A stretch of DNA of 64,000 nucleotides from Engraulis encrasicolus (GCF_034702125.1 NC_085880.1:17963528-18027527), one strand, 5' to 3'; counted from the stretch's first letter, positions 49,264-61,154 are shown. The notes: generated by a model from the letters alone, not told the origin. Numbers and translations are program-made.

Positions 49264-49575
49264 CAGAGCTGGGCATGTATTTCAGATACATGAATTTCAA
49301 ATATGTATTTAAAATACTTTAATATAGGCCCAGCCGTGGCTTAGTCGGCTAGGCACTGGACTACTACGCGGGCGACCAGGGTTCAATTCCCAACCCGGGT
49401 CATTTCCTGATCCTCCCCTGTCTCCCTGTCCCACTCTTCACTGCCCTGTCTAAGTAAAGTTGAAAAGCCCCCCAAAAATACAAAAATAAATACTTACATT
49501 TATTTTAAATATGTTTTTAAAATACTTTTATATATTTTATTTAATTACATGTATCTGAAATACTGCCCAGCTCAG
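49264..49575. mobile_element. MITE with AGCTGGGCA ends, itself carrying a SINE
   Basis: The left end GAGCTGGGCATGTATTTCAG and right end CTGAAATACTGCCCAGCTC are inverted, followed inward by ATACATG/CATGTAT and AT-rich arms with TTTAAAATACTTT on both sides. The SINE at 49,327-49,491 lies in its centre. Confidence 0.75.
49327..49491 (+). mobile_element. tRNA-derived SINE, copy nested in MITE
   Basis: The head GGCCCAGCCGTGGCTTAGTC has an A box-like sequence, and a B box GGTTCAATTCC lies at 49,380-49,390. A body with CATTTCCTGATCCTCCCCTG and an A-rich tail (CCCCCAAAAATAC onward) follow. The same family occurs at 61,633. The tRNA-like cloverleaf is not intact, so it is not a tRNA gene. Confidence 0.82.
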
Positions 49576-49634
49576 ATGGTGAGTGATCAAATTACAGTAC
49601 CGTACTGTGAGTAATCGAATTACAGTACTGTACT

Positions 49635-50110
49635 CATGGCGCCACCTTTTCTTTTCTTTCCTTTTCTTTTCTTTCCTTTTCTTTCCACCCCTATCCCCAC
49701 CGTGAAAAAGACACTGATGCTCCCCCAGTGTTTGAAAGGATTTTCTGTCAGCCCAGGATCACTAAGTCAATACAGGAGCCTTTGCAGGAGAAAGAACTGA
49801 ATTGTGCTTGTGCAAAATGACCTGAAAATCTCATTAGTAAAGCTCTGAGTTTGGCGTAATGAGCATAATCCGTGTAAGGGCTCCATCGGTTAGGGCTCTG
49901 AGCAGTGTACAGTACAGAAACCCAATGTATTTTCACATTACAGCAAGGCATATTAATTGGTATTTCTTGAGCAACCGGCAAAGCACTGTGCTGTGGGTTG
50001 TAAACACTGGACTGTTAATCAGTTGAAGGTGATAGTGGAAGCACTCCTCTATATTGATACTGCATGTCTATATCGAGTAGGCCTACCCTGTGATCTGTCA
50101 TGTTGTTTTC
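49635..50110. other. col19a1 intron 6, no gene seen
   Basis: A CTTTT/CTTTC pentamer-like stretch (49,648-49,685) is followed by unique sequence. Confidence 0.45.
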
Positions 50111-50121
50111 CTTGTCTGCAG

Positions 50122-50202
50122 ATTGAGCTACAGCAGATCCTGGTCTTCTGTGACCCCCAATTGGCAGAGATGGTGAACTGCTGTGAGTCTCCAGGCTCCA
50201 CG
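50122..50202 (+). CDS. col19a1: col19a1 exon 7 (end of TSPN domain)
   Basis: Acceptor CTTGTCTGCAG, then 81 nt (27 codons) in phase 0: IELQQILVFCDPQLAEMVNC then CESPGST, donor GTGAGA. The IEL..I.V.C closing strand and the C-C pair (NCCE) are the conserved cysteines that end the TSPN domain in COL19A1 and related FACIT chains. Confidence 0.95.
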
Positions 50203-51121
50203 GTGAGAAACATTCCTGTTAAATTACTGATAAATACTTAAACTGTGTCTAGCCTAGCCTGCCTCTATATTCCATATATAAAGCAAACTAGGTTGCAAAT
50301 GACTCGTAATAAAAAGCAGGATTTAATACATAGGCTATATTATACATAGACTATTTTATACATAGTATATTTTCCTCTTAAATACCTTCTTGTAGAAGTT
50401 ACAATGTGTTTGTATTTCACTGCCGTCATGACATTTATGTATGCGTTTGATGATACAGGGCTTGGTTAGCATTTTGCATCTTCATTACGGGGTGGTTGGG
50501 TTGGTGGAGCGCTATGGTCTGAGTGCTGGCTGCCACATCCATCCAAGGTTGTATTTATGGTACTGGACCAATTCCCAGTGGCTGGTTGTTTTCGCCTCGA
50601 GAGGGTCCCGACGAGATGTCCTGAGAGCTCCAGAGAGGTCTCTCCGCAGCTCGTGTTGCATTAAGATCAATTAGGAAAGACTGCGCGCCCGTGTGAGCAG
50701 TGACAGAGGACATCATTAGCCGTCTGCCATTAGTGCGTTATTAGCGACGCTGTTCGACTAGTGTAATGCTTCGGCTCACTCGCGCCTTGTAGATGCTGAT
50801 ATGCAATGCAATCCACCGAGCGCTTAGGATGCGATTACACCCGCCCTCATCCCCTCAATGTGCCAACTAATAATTAGAAGATTTGAGATTTCAGAACGGG
50901 CCGTTTGAGCCGTGGTGTAAGTGTTCAATATGCTGCCTGTACTTGCAGTGTAGTGCTGTTAGACACACTCGGTCTTATAGTTGAAAGACTCTGGTCAATA
51001 CACTTGTCTTATTTTCAATAGTACACGTTTGTGAATGGGAAACAGTAATTTGAATAATGAATGCCTCAAACTGTTAAGGTGATGATACACAACTTTTTTT
51101 TAGAAGTGTCTGTGCAACGAT
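50203..51121. other. col19a1 intron 7, candidate conserved non-coding DNA near 50,440-50,920
   Basis: Unique and comparatively CpG-rich. It contains GATCAATTAGG, ATCATTAGCC, GCCATTAGTGCG, TTATTAGCG and CTAATAATTAG, a cluster of TAAT-type homeodomain words. Enhancer function is speculation from motif density. Confidence 0.3.
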
Positions 51122-51361
51122 CAGGGCCGGCCCGAGGCATAAGCAAACTATGCGATGACTTTGGGCCCCCATGCCACCAGGGGCCCCCAAGAGCAGCAAA
51201 GTTCCAGGAAGAAATGAAATCGCCACCATTTTTCCATAGTCATATATTTATTTTTCGTGTACCACTTGCTGCCACAATGGAAACAGGAGCCATAGGTGGT
51301 GGTATGGGGGGGCCTGGATGAAATTTTGCTTAGGGCCCCATAAAGTCTTGGGCCGGCCCTG
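51122..51361. mobile_element. 240-bp hAT-type MITE
   Basis: The ends CAGGGCCGGCCCGAGG and TTGGGCCGGCCCTG are inverted. The flanks GCAACGAT and GCAATGAT match at 7 of 8 bases. Confidence 0.85.
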
Positions 51362-51479
51362 GCAATGATATTACAAGATGATGTGAAGACTGTTCAACAC
51401 ATTTTTATCAGAAGAACTTGGATTTCCAGCCGAAAATATTTCCAACCATTCTATTAGAATATCAATTGCCAATCATGAT

Positions 51480-51754
51480 CAGAGGTGTCAAAAGTAAAAA
51501 AAAAAACCAACACAAGTAACTTATCTGAGTAACCAGTAGACCTTTGTACTTGTCTTACGATTCACTAACTCTGCACTGGTTGGATCAAGTTTTTGGTGGG
51601 TCCTTGTTAGGGTTTCAGTGTTTTTCAGTAATAACACAGTCTATCTCTCTCATTAGGTACAATGGCGTAAATTATGTAATAGCTAGGCCTATGTAATGTC
51701 GTGTGCCAGTGTTGTAATTTCACCACAAAAGTACTTTTACTTTTGACACCTCTG
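51480..51754. mobile_element. 275-bp hAT-type MITE
   Basis: The ends CAGAGGTGTCAAAAGTAAAA and TTTTACTTTTGACACCTCTG are perfect inverted repeats. A perfect, palindromic 8-bp duplication ATCATGAT flanks it at 51,472-51,479 and 51,755-51,762. Confidence 0.92.
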
Positions 51755-52059
51755 ATCATGATGTTACTCAGCAACATCTCCCAAAAAGTTGCCCAGTGTA
51801 TCCTGACTTTTACACAATCAAACTTTACCTTTTAAAGTACACTATCAGTATGAAGTGTTTCCCCAGTGTACAGTGCGGAGCTGTTTACACATATGGACAT
51901 TTTTCAAAACACTGATTTTGGCCTCTTGTGTAATATGTAAGCAGAGTTTTAGAATACACATTTATCCAGATGGCGTGTTTACAGTTACAAGTACATAAAA
52001 ATGTAGGCTATATAAAAAATACCCGCATTTAAAAATATCAGCATACAGTTTGTGTAATC

Positions 52060-52338
52060 AGCAGTGCTGTGTTTCCCCAATGTATAGTCAGTGTTGTGCT
52101 GTGTTTCCACTGCACAGTTAGTTTTTTATATGTTTCTTTACCAGTGTACAGTAAGTGTTTGATATGTCTTTTCCACCAGTGTACAGTAAGTGTTGTGATA
52201 TGTTTCTTCTCCAGAGTAAGTGCTTCCTATGTTTCTTCACCAGTGTTAAGTAAGTGTTTGATGTGTTTCATCCCCAGTAAGTGTTTGATATGTTTCTTTA
52301 CCAGTGTTAAGTAAGTGTTTGATGTGTTTCTTCCTCAG
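52060..52338 (+). repeat. tandem array of splice-site-like units upstream of exon 8
   Basis: Degenerate 27-35-bp units of the type ATGTTTCTTTACCAGTGT then TAAGTAAGTGTTTGAT run up to and include the true exon 8 acceptor (CTTCCTCAG, AG at 52,337-52,338). Acceptor-like pyrimidine-plus-CAG sites occur at 52,144, 52,179, 52,214, 52,243, 52,277 and 52,304. Donor-like GTAAGT words occur at 52,151, 52,186, 52,216, 52,250, 52,277 and 52,311. Confidence 0.88.
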
Positions 52339-52467
52339 TGTGCGCCCAGGGAGGTTGTACCCGTACCCGTCCCCAGTGGTCCTCCGCAGGTGACAGGCTA
52401 CCTGCCCAGGATGCTCTCCCTGCCCATGATGCAGCCAACAGACAAGTGCCAGTGTCCTGCAGAGAAG
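52339..52467 (+). CDS. col19a1: col19a1 exon 8 (linker between TSPN and collagen domains)
   Basis: Acceptor TTCTTCCTCAG, then 129 nt (43 codons) in phase 0 from CAPREVVPVPVPSGPP to PTDKCQCPAEK, followed by a non-canonical-looking but usable donor GTCAGA. The C-Q-C motif just before the first Gly-X-Y triplet matches COL19A1. The proline/valine stretch and YLPRMLSLPMM are the variable linker. A CA array begins about 14 bp past the donor, and the exon is preceded by a decoy-like array. Confidence 0.93.
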
Positions 52468-52478
52468 GTCAGACAATA

Positions 52479-53399
<921 letters not shown>

Positions 53400-53770
53400 C
53401 GCAAGTGTTCTTGGACGGTGGCCAGGGGCAGAAGTAAAAGCTTATTAGTCGCAAATTGCCGCAAATAAGAGGGTGCTGGACGCCAGGCATGCTCTTAACC
53501 ACTCGCTGTGTTAAAGTAATTTTCTCTGAAGTACACAAGAGACAGAAGTTCATTGCAAGTCTGCAAGAAGATGCCCACTTGAATTTTCATCACGCCTTAT
53601 AAGGTTATCGTTGACAGCATCCCCAGGTAGAGACAGGGGAACGGGAACAACAACAACAACAGCTACCAGCTAAAGCCATTTGCTTACTCTCCTGTAGCTT
53701 CTTACTGCAGATGGGCCTGTCAACAGCCCTATTCAGTCTTTGCTGAAAGCACTCAAATACTTCATAACAA

Positions 53771-53984
53771 CAGAGAAAGACAGGAGTCACCGGAGCATCT
53801 TCAGATGTTGAGGTTTACTGATTTTATTTGGCAAATGCCAAGACTAACGTTTCGACGTTCTCACTGAACTCATTGACTCTGAAGAAGACGTGAGAACGTT
53901 GAAACGTTAGTCTTGGCACTTGCCCAATAAAATAAGTAAACCTCCACATCTGAAGATGCTCCGGTGTCTCCTTTCTTTCCCTGC
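53771..53984. mobile_element. near-palindromic element with TGAAGAA-stem-GAAACG motif
   Basis: The left arm (about 53,771-53,864) and right arm (about 53,889-53,984) are inverted over roughly 95 bp: CACCGGAGCATCTTCAGATG, GAGGTTTACT, GCCAAGACTAACGTTTCGACG and their complements. Only about 24 bp separate them. The motif CTGAAGAAGACGTGAGAACGTT then GAAACG sits at 53,879-53,906 on the plus strand. It has a 5-bp stem capped by GAGA. Confidence 0.75.
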
Positions 53985-54109
53985 ATCTACAAGTCCTTTC
54001 CCGTGACGCACCAGATTGTGAAGTGCAGGAGCGCGGAGGATATCTCTTTTCTCTACGCAACATTTACTATGACAATGTCTTGGGTAACGGAGTAAGACTT
54101 GGTCATTAC

Positions 54110-54275
54110 CAGGGGTCTAAATTAACACCTGCTAACTGGCCAAATGCTGAATGAAATTTCAGTATGGCTGATAGCAAATACTAATTTAGTCATTGTGAAT
54201 GTGTGTAAGGCTATTAAGATTCACACCTACTAGCCATTTGGCTGGTGATTAAAAAAAAGTTAATTTAGAGCCCTG
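54110..54275. mobile_element. 166-bp hAT-type MITE
   Basis: The ends CAGGGGTCTAAATTAAC and GTTAATTTAGAGCCCTG are inverted. A perfect 8-bp duplication GTCATTAC flanks it at 54,102-54,109 and 54,276-54,283. It ends 76 bp before col19a1 exon 9. Confidence 0.92.
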
Positions 54276-54351
54276 GTCATTACCATGTTGGTGACAGTAA
54301 GGTTTAAAACTACACCTTATTTGGAGTCTGACTTTGGTTTCTTTTCTGAAG

Positions 54352-54414
54352 GGAGACCCAGGCTTGCCAGGTTTGGCGGGACTTCCGGGACAGAAAGGGG
54401 ACAAAGGAGACAGG
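54352..54414 (+). CDS. col19a1: col19a1 exon 9 (first Gly-X-Y exon)
   Basis: Acceptor TTTCTTTTCTGAAG, then 63 nt (21 codons) in phase 0 starting with a Gly codon: GDPGLPGLAGLPGQKGDKGD-R, seven uninterrupted Gly-X-Y triplets, donor GTAAGA. Phase-0 exons built of whole triplets are standard for collagen genes, and the start follows the C-Q-C linker as in COL19A1. This begins the triple-helical region at about residue 290 of the predicted chain. Later collagen exons were not found up to 64,000, so intron 9 exceeds 9.5 kb. Confidence 0.95.
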
Positions 54415-54420
54415 GTAAGA

Positions 54421-54570
54421 GTGACGTGCTTAACCTTCTTACTACTCTCACAGTGTGTGTTAACCTTCCTACGACTCTCGCAGTGTGTGTAAACTTTTGT
54501 GCTACACTTGCAGTGTGTGTAAACCTTTGTGCTACATTTGCAATGTGTGTTAATCTTCCTATGTGTACTA
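54421..54570. repeat. 30-bp minisatellite right after the exon 9 donor
   Basis: CAGTGTGTGT recurs at 54,451, 54,481 and 54,511, with CAATGTGTGT at 54,541, exactly 30 bp apart. A fifth, diverged unit begins near 54,421. Each unit has a pyrimidine-rich stretch before CAG. Confidence 0.85.
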
Positions 54571-55800
54571 CACTCTAAGAAAATTTCCCTGGAAAATAAC
54601 GGCAGTTACTGGCAATTATATTTACCTGTAATTCTACTGTTATTTCACACCAAAAATCAAATACAGCTCATTGCTGTTTAATGTATCACAGTATATAAAA
54701 AATTTTCAGCAGCAATTGAACTGTTAAATAACAGTACTCTACAGAAAAATAACAGTACATTTCAGTTAAAAAGTTGAATTGTACTGTGTGATGACAGGCA
54801 AATACTGGGTCATAGTTGTATTCATGAATATGGCCATGGCAACTTCCCACCCCACCCATCATTCTCCATAACTGTGGTACCCTGGCCATGTTACCACCCC
54901 ACCCTCCCATCGTTCACCATGACTGGAGTGCCTTGAGCATGATACTATAGCGCAATGCTGTATTGAGAAAATGGTTTGCGGTGGTCCTTTGAAAGTGTGG
55001 GCATGAACAAAATGTCAGAGTACGCAGTGCTATGTTACAATGATAGTGTGCAAGGTGGGCTTTTTACTGTATCTCTTGATGAGCCAATGATGAATATAGC
55101 ATTGGTCAGTCTTTAAAAAAATATTTTGCACCAAGTAGCACAGCAAACAAGCAGCACTACAAGCTAGCTCTCAAAGCAATGCCTAATTTGCAGCAGGCAC
55201 ATTATATGCCACAATGCCACAAATGATGCCACATACAGCAAGCTTTCACAAAGAGGAAAGTGTGCAAGCATGTGTGCAAGCATGTAAGCAAGCTTGTAGG
55301 CAAGCTTGTAGGCAAACAAGTGCTATGCTGTGCCATGCAGGCCAGCCAGCAGGCAGGCAAGCAACTGAAGTGTTGATAGTCCAGATTTATATACAGGTGC
55401 AAGAGTACCATGTGACCAGAGTCATCAGGCCCTTGGCAGGTGACGCCCGTAATTGAATAATGGCATAACAGCCCTACTCAGGTGAGGCCAGGTAGATTGC
55501 AGATTGGTTTAGATGGGGCTGCTTGTTGCAAGAGTGTTACAAGTTCTTAAAATTTTTCAGCCATTCACACTTTCATCACTATCAAAATGCATGTGCTACT
55601 CACACTTTGCTGCATCAAGCACTTTTTAAGTATTGCAGTTTCCTTTGATATTGTTTAATCATGCTTGATAGTATCAAATAATCTTTAACCAGTCAGAATG
55701 ACTTCAGTTCTTCAGGTGGTATTGAAGTTTGATGGTGATCACGGACAAGTGGAGGATGAATGGGTTTCAATGGTGCTGCCTAAAATAACTTGTTATTTTT
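54571..55800. other. col19a1 intron 9, no exon seen
   Basis: AT-rich unique sequence with a short AAGCTTGTAGGC-type repeat at about 55,262-55,316. No Gly-X-Y frame flanked by splice sites. Confidence 0.45.
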
Positions 55801-55808
55801 TTTAGAGA

Positions 55809-56240
55809 TGCACTCTATTATCCTGACGGATCCGGATCCGGAACGGGAACCGGATCCGGATCCGTCAGGATAATAGAGTTTTTCACAGGGTCCGGGTCCA
55901 GCAGGATCTTAAGCAGTGGATCCGGTATCCGGCATGTTACCTAAAAATCAGGGTCTGGTGCATGTCTAGCCTAGGCTTTTCAGTCTTTCACAACCCCAAT
56001 CACTGCATGGAGTGAAATCCCTTTAGAAGCGGCTATTGAAGGCAGTGTGGCAATAAGCCAATGAGTCTAAACAATAGTTTGCGCCAACGTAATAAAAAGG
56101 GCCCACGTGTGCGAGTAGACTATATTTTTCAAACCTTTTGTAGGATCCGGTATCCGGTTCCGGATCCGGCAGGATCTTATTCAGTGGATCTGGTATCCGG
56201 CAGGATCCTAAAAATCAGGATCCGGTGCATCTCTAGTTTT
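55809..56240. mobile_element. GGATCC-rich MITE with TAGAGATGCAC ends
   Basis: The left AGAGATGCAC and right GTGCATCTCTA ends are inverted. The interior repeats GGATCCGG, CAGGATC and GTATCCGGCA many times. A perfect 29-bp inverted repeat with an 8-base loop (AACGGGAA) lies at 55,813-55,878 near the left end. Confidence 0.78.
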
Positions 56241-56559
56241 TTCCACAACGGCGAATACTGCTATTATGCAGTACTTACTGTTTATGCTCAATATGTGACT
56301 CAAAGTAATATTTTCACAGTAGTTGTCTGTTTTTTCGAAAAGCAGTAGAATGCTGTTGCAGAATTTCCGTAAATAAACAGCTATTTGTTACAGTGTACTC
56401 TTGCATTGTCTCCTTGTGTGATTCTGCCTTACTGTCCTGTACACACTTTGCTGAAGTGAATAGTGGCTACTGTATAGTGACTATGCAGAAGAGATGCAGA
56501 GGGTGTGCACAGGCCGGCCCAGCTGTTATACATTCAGTACCTCTATACGTATGCACACA

Positions 56560-56840
<281 letters not shown>

Positions 56841-57118
56841 GCACACACAGGCACAAAGAACGAGAGAGAGAGTCACAGAGAGTGCAGTCAGTTTCACACA
56901 GCAGGTACTCATCACAAAACAACTGCCCGAGTGCCCGAGTGGCGGGAAGAGAGAGGGGAGAGAGGGGTAGAGAGTGTTTGAGTTGAGAGTGTTTGTCCAG
57001 AAAGCCTCTGGGTGCAGTCTGGCCCGGCTCCAGCCGCGCGGCGCTCGCTGTCTTGGAGAGACGAAAACCGAGGCCTCCGCTAGCGGAATGAGAGGAATTC
57101 CTGTGGATGAACAGGTGG

Positions 57119-57156
57119 TGTGTGTGTGAGTGTGTGTGTGCGTGTGTGTGTGTGTG

Positions 57157-57195
<39 letters not shown>

Positions 57196-57261
57196 GTGTG
57201 TGTGAGTGTGTGAGTGTGTGTGTGTCCGTGCGTGTGTGTGTTCTGTGTGTGTGTGTGTGTG

Positions 57262-57336
<75 letters not shown>
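57119..57336. repeat. (TG)n with TGCG/TGAG variants
   Basis: Interrupted TG repeat followed by a pure TG block. Confidence 0.93.
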
Positions 57337-57337
<1 letters not shown>

Positions 57338-57437
57338 GTATGCCTATTAAGGCCAGATGGCCTTTGAGGTCAGTGGCCTAATTACTGTGCTGTGGACCAC
57401 GAGGGACCAAGAGGACATTATTCACCACCAGGACTGT

Positions 57438-57570
57438 GTGTTGGGTTGTGCTGTGTTGTGTTGTGTTGTGTTGTGTTGTGTTGTGTCGTGTCGTGTTGTG
57501 TTGTTGTTGTTGTTGTTGTTGTTTGTGTGTGTGTGTGTGTGTGTGCGTGTGCGTGTGCGTGTGTGTGTGT

Positions 57571-57614
<44 letters not shown>

Positions 57615-57626
57615 GTGTGTGTGTGG
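57438..57626. repeat. (GTGTT)n, (TTG)n and (TG)n compound repeat
   Basis: GTTGT pentamers (57,450-57,500) grade into TTG triplets, then TG with TGCG variants. Confidence 0.9.
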
Positions 57627-57719
57627 CGGCGGGACACTGAGATGCTGCTCCTGTCTGTGAGATGTGTGTTCTCTTTACATCACGCCACCTGTGGTGTTAG
57701 GATAGACGGCATGTGAGAA

Positions 57720-58225
57720 TTGAGCTCTCTCACCCCCCGTAATTAGTATGTTTTTGGCGGGAAAGTGGCATTGAATTTGTTACCAGAATCATTAGGGATG
57801 CGGAGGAGAGGGAAAGTTAATGTTATTGATTCTTTTTCGCTTCCCTTTGTTAGCCTGAGTAGTTACCCCAGAGATCAATTACTGCGGCAGTCCTGTGCGT
57901 ATAAACACTTTTTCAAGCTTTTGAAAGTCAACGTGAGTTGTGCGGCGCAAGCTGGAGGTGATTAGAAAATGTTTTGTCATGTTGGATGTTTTATTGACGT
58001 ATGTACTTTCAAGGTGCTAATAATACCCTGGGCAACTTTTGTTTTGAGTAACGCTGAAGAGCTCCGTTATTAAGAGACGTTAATTGGAGACTTCATCGTG
58101 ATGTTAGGCAACATATAATTTATTGGGAGAAACTAATCGGTTGGAAACTTTTTACAGTAACACCTCGTAACAACTTCAAAGCTAATCATATTGTTGCCCT
58201 GTGACGTGACATCGCTCATTAAGTT
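57720..58225. other. col19a1 intron 9, unique sequence
   Basis: No exon. TAAT-type words (CGTAATTAGTATG, TTAATGTTATTG, GTTAATTGGAG) are frequent, as in some conserved non-coding DNA, but this is only an impression. Confidence 0.28.
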
Positions 58226-58230
58226 GGCAG

Positions 58231-58426
58231 CAGGGCTGGACTGGCCATCTGGCATACTGAGCATTTCCCAGTGGGCCCTGCAGTGAGCCCCTATTTCCAG
58301 AAATGTTAAAAAAAAATAAAAAAAATCACAGGGCCCACCAGTGATTCAGTTCTGCGCTGCTAAATATTAGGGGCCCCTTTAAGCCAAAAGTGCCTGGGCC
58401 CTATTTCTCCCCCCAGTCCATCCCTG
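58231..58426. mobile_element. 196-bp hAT-type MITE
   Basis: The ends CAGGGCTGGACTGGCC and CCCCAGTCCATCCCTG are imperfectly inverted. The flanks GTTGGCAG and GTTGGCAC match at 7 of 8 bases. Confidence 0.8.
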
Positions 58427-58747
58427 GTTGGCACTCTGTTGTGCCATTACCTTAACATGCAGATGCAGCTTTTGTTGATGGGCAAGAGAATGACGTTAGC
58501 TTGGTGCTCGATGAAGTGTACGGGGTTATGAGTCTCTCTCTCTCTCGCTCATCAATTATCTTGTCATCAATTATCTCATCAACACCAAGAGCAATTAGTT
58601 CTCATTAAGGCCCGGTGCAAAGCACTGCCAGACCTTAGTTGATGGAGAAACTCTGCAGATAGATGCGTTGTGCGCTAACGCTTCCCTTGCACGCCTCTCT
58701 CCAAAGTGTTATTCATTAAGATTTTCAATAACATCGATCAGGACCTG

Positions 58748-58778
<31 letters not shown>

Positions 58779-60270
58779 AATTAAATTGTTTGACCTTTTT
58801 ATCCAACCCCGTAGCCCATATCCATTAATTTTGCCATCCAGATGAAAGCCGCCACAAGGCAGCGAGCTCGGCTGGTGGGAACGGCCATGATAGGATATCA
58901 TTACCTCCAATTAGCTTGGATACATTCTAATCAGCTGATGGAGAGGCTTCTCCTGAAATGAGTTCCAGAAAGCACCCGGCGCTTCGCCTTGAGACGCTGA
59001 CAATGCTGTCAAAACAGTTCACACATTACACACGCGGGGCCCGGGGCTGCTCATGACATGCCAAAGGGCTATTGTTTTGCTTTAAGTGTTGACAAGCTCA
59101 TCACAGTAGGGTGTGAGGAGATGCACTGATGCTATACTGTACGTACTGTCTGAAAGTGCCGTTTTAATCAAAGAACAGGCCCACAGCTTCAACAGGAAAT
59201 GGTCTTTTCAATAAAAGTCTCAAAATAAATCTGGAGACTTGAGCATGGTTTTTTTTCCAGGTGGCATTTTAATGGGTTCTAAAGCACAGATTTGTATTGT
59301 GTTTTGTGAGACCGTTTCAGATAAAAGGTTTTAAGGATGTAAAGGAGCAGTAAGGGTAAGCAGCAATTATTGGCTCGTCAATATCCTTTTAGGAATACAG
59401 CAAGATGTGTAAGGATACTACGGACTTGTGAGGTCTTGTGTTAACCAGTTCATCAGGATGCAATTTTGAACATCTTTTTTACATCATTCACCTTCATCAA
59501 AATGCCAAATGACCTTGTGTTGGCTGACACCTATCATTTTACAGCATAACGATTTCTGTAATATAAACTGGGTCAAAAGTTAGGTTTATGTCTCCTAATG
59601 TATCTACGTGGAGTTAGCTGCCAAGTGTCTGTGTCTGTCTGCCAGAGAGCTTTCTGATAGCTGTCGTGGTTTGGAAGTATAGTTTGCTTGCTACAGCTGA
59701 AGTGTTGTGCCCATATACTTGATTTAATGATACATCAAAATATACACAGCCCCTTTTTTCTTTTCATTAAGTGCTGTTCAATGATGGACTTTTTCACTCC
59801 AGTTTTGTGTTATTATCAACAAGAGCACTCAGAAAGCTAGACAGCCCTGACCTAGATTTCGCGAGATCATGAATAGAGATGTCTTGTTGCTGCGCATATA
59901 AAAGAAATCGAGTGGGGAAAATGCATTAACCATGAATGAGGCATGTTTGTCATGCATTTAGGGATCTGGGAGGTTTCCTGCTGAGTTTGTGTTCTGTCAT
60001 TTTGAGACGTTTGAATAGGGCTAACTGAAGAGTCAACTTCATATCAAACACATTTCATGCTCACAGTCAAGAAAATAATTTGTCTTCAATCTGCCACGGT
60101 GGCATTTTTTAAAAAAAACTTCTGTACAAGAAAAAAAAACACACACACAGTATATGCACTGGGGATGAATAAATGCATACAAATCTGTCCATGGTGGAAA
60201 TCCTGGTGCTAATAGACACTAGAGACGGAGAGGATTCCAGCTCACACATCAGCATCAACACGAGTGACCT
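58427..60270. other. col19a1 intron 9, no exon seen
   Basis: Contains ATCAATTATCTTGTCATCAATTATC (58,552-58,577), a direct repeat of a homeodomain-type core, and a short GA run at 58,748-58,771. No Gly-X-Y exon found. Confidence 0.4.
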
Positions 60271-60276
60271 CTATTA

Positions 60277-60459
<183 letters not shown>

Positions 60460-61154
60460 AGATGTGATACTTTCCAGGCATCTACTAAATCCCAGTGTGA
60501 AGATGTGATGTGAAACCGCATACCCACTGAACATAATCTGCAGAAAATCAATCCGGTCATTTTGTAATAGAGTCTTGAGTTTGTTCAAGTAATTTTTTTT
60601 CAAGTAAATCCCCTACAAAAGCTTGCCAAGATTTGTCAGAACCAGAATATTTTACATCGTTTTTCAATTAGATAACTAGCGTGGACTTTCTCGTACTGGC
60701 TTGGTATGCCACACTGGCATCGATTGTGTGTTTTTTGTCATCGCTAATAAGGGTTGTGTGCTAAGTTGATAATTATGACCTACACCAGCAGGTCTTAGCA
60801 GGATTATAGGCTACAGCAGGGCGTGTTGACTCTCCGTTTTGTATCATCCATCATGCCAGCTAGCGAAAGTCGTGGGGAAGACCTTAATTCTGTTGCGGAG
60901 ATTACAAAAGCCTGGTTAATCTGCAGGTCCTCCAGGAAATTAAGGAGATAAAGTATGGCCCATTAAGCATGCAGCCAAAACCAGAGAAAATCCATTTCTT
61001 GTGGTCTTGCACATAAATCCCACGATTAGCAGCACATACAGTAGGCTACAGTAGCCCATACTGCCCCTATGAGGATGAGCGCTCTAAAATTAGCATTACA
61101 GTGCAGAGCAACGGAGGTTTTACTATGGATTTACTACACTATCTTTTTTTAAAA

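Larger units (their letters stand above)
49231..49634. repeat. 28-bp tandem duplication of the exon 6 donor region, split by MITE and SINE
   Basis: GTGAGTGATCGAATTACAGT plus ACTGTACT (28 bp) starts at the real donor, 49,231. Copies recur at 49,579 (one or two changes) and at 49,607, where GTGAGTAATCG replaces GTGAGTGATCG. The array is split after copy 1 by a MITE at about 49,264-49,575. Confidence 0.88.

Noticed and set aside
49327..49400. Possible tRNA gene
   Set aside because: A and B boxes are present but the cloverleaf is incomplete and the sequence continues into a SINE body with an A-rich tail; the same unit recurs at 61,633.
57078..57115. Possible further col19a1 Gly-X-Y exon (GGAATTCCTGTGGATGAACAG)
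   Set aside because: Only one Gly is in register and the flanks are not good splice sites, so the triplet pattern fails.
60920..60960. Possible collagen exon after CTGCAG (CCTCCAGGAAATTAAGG)
   Set aside because: The Gly-X-Y frame meets TAA immediately.
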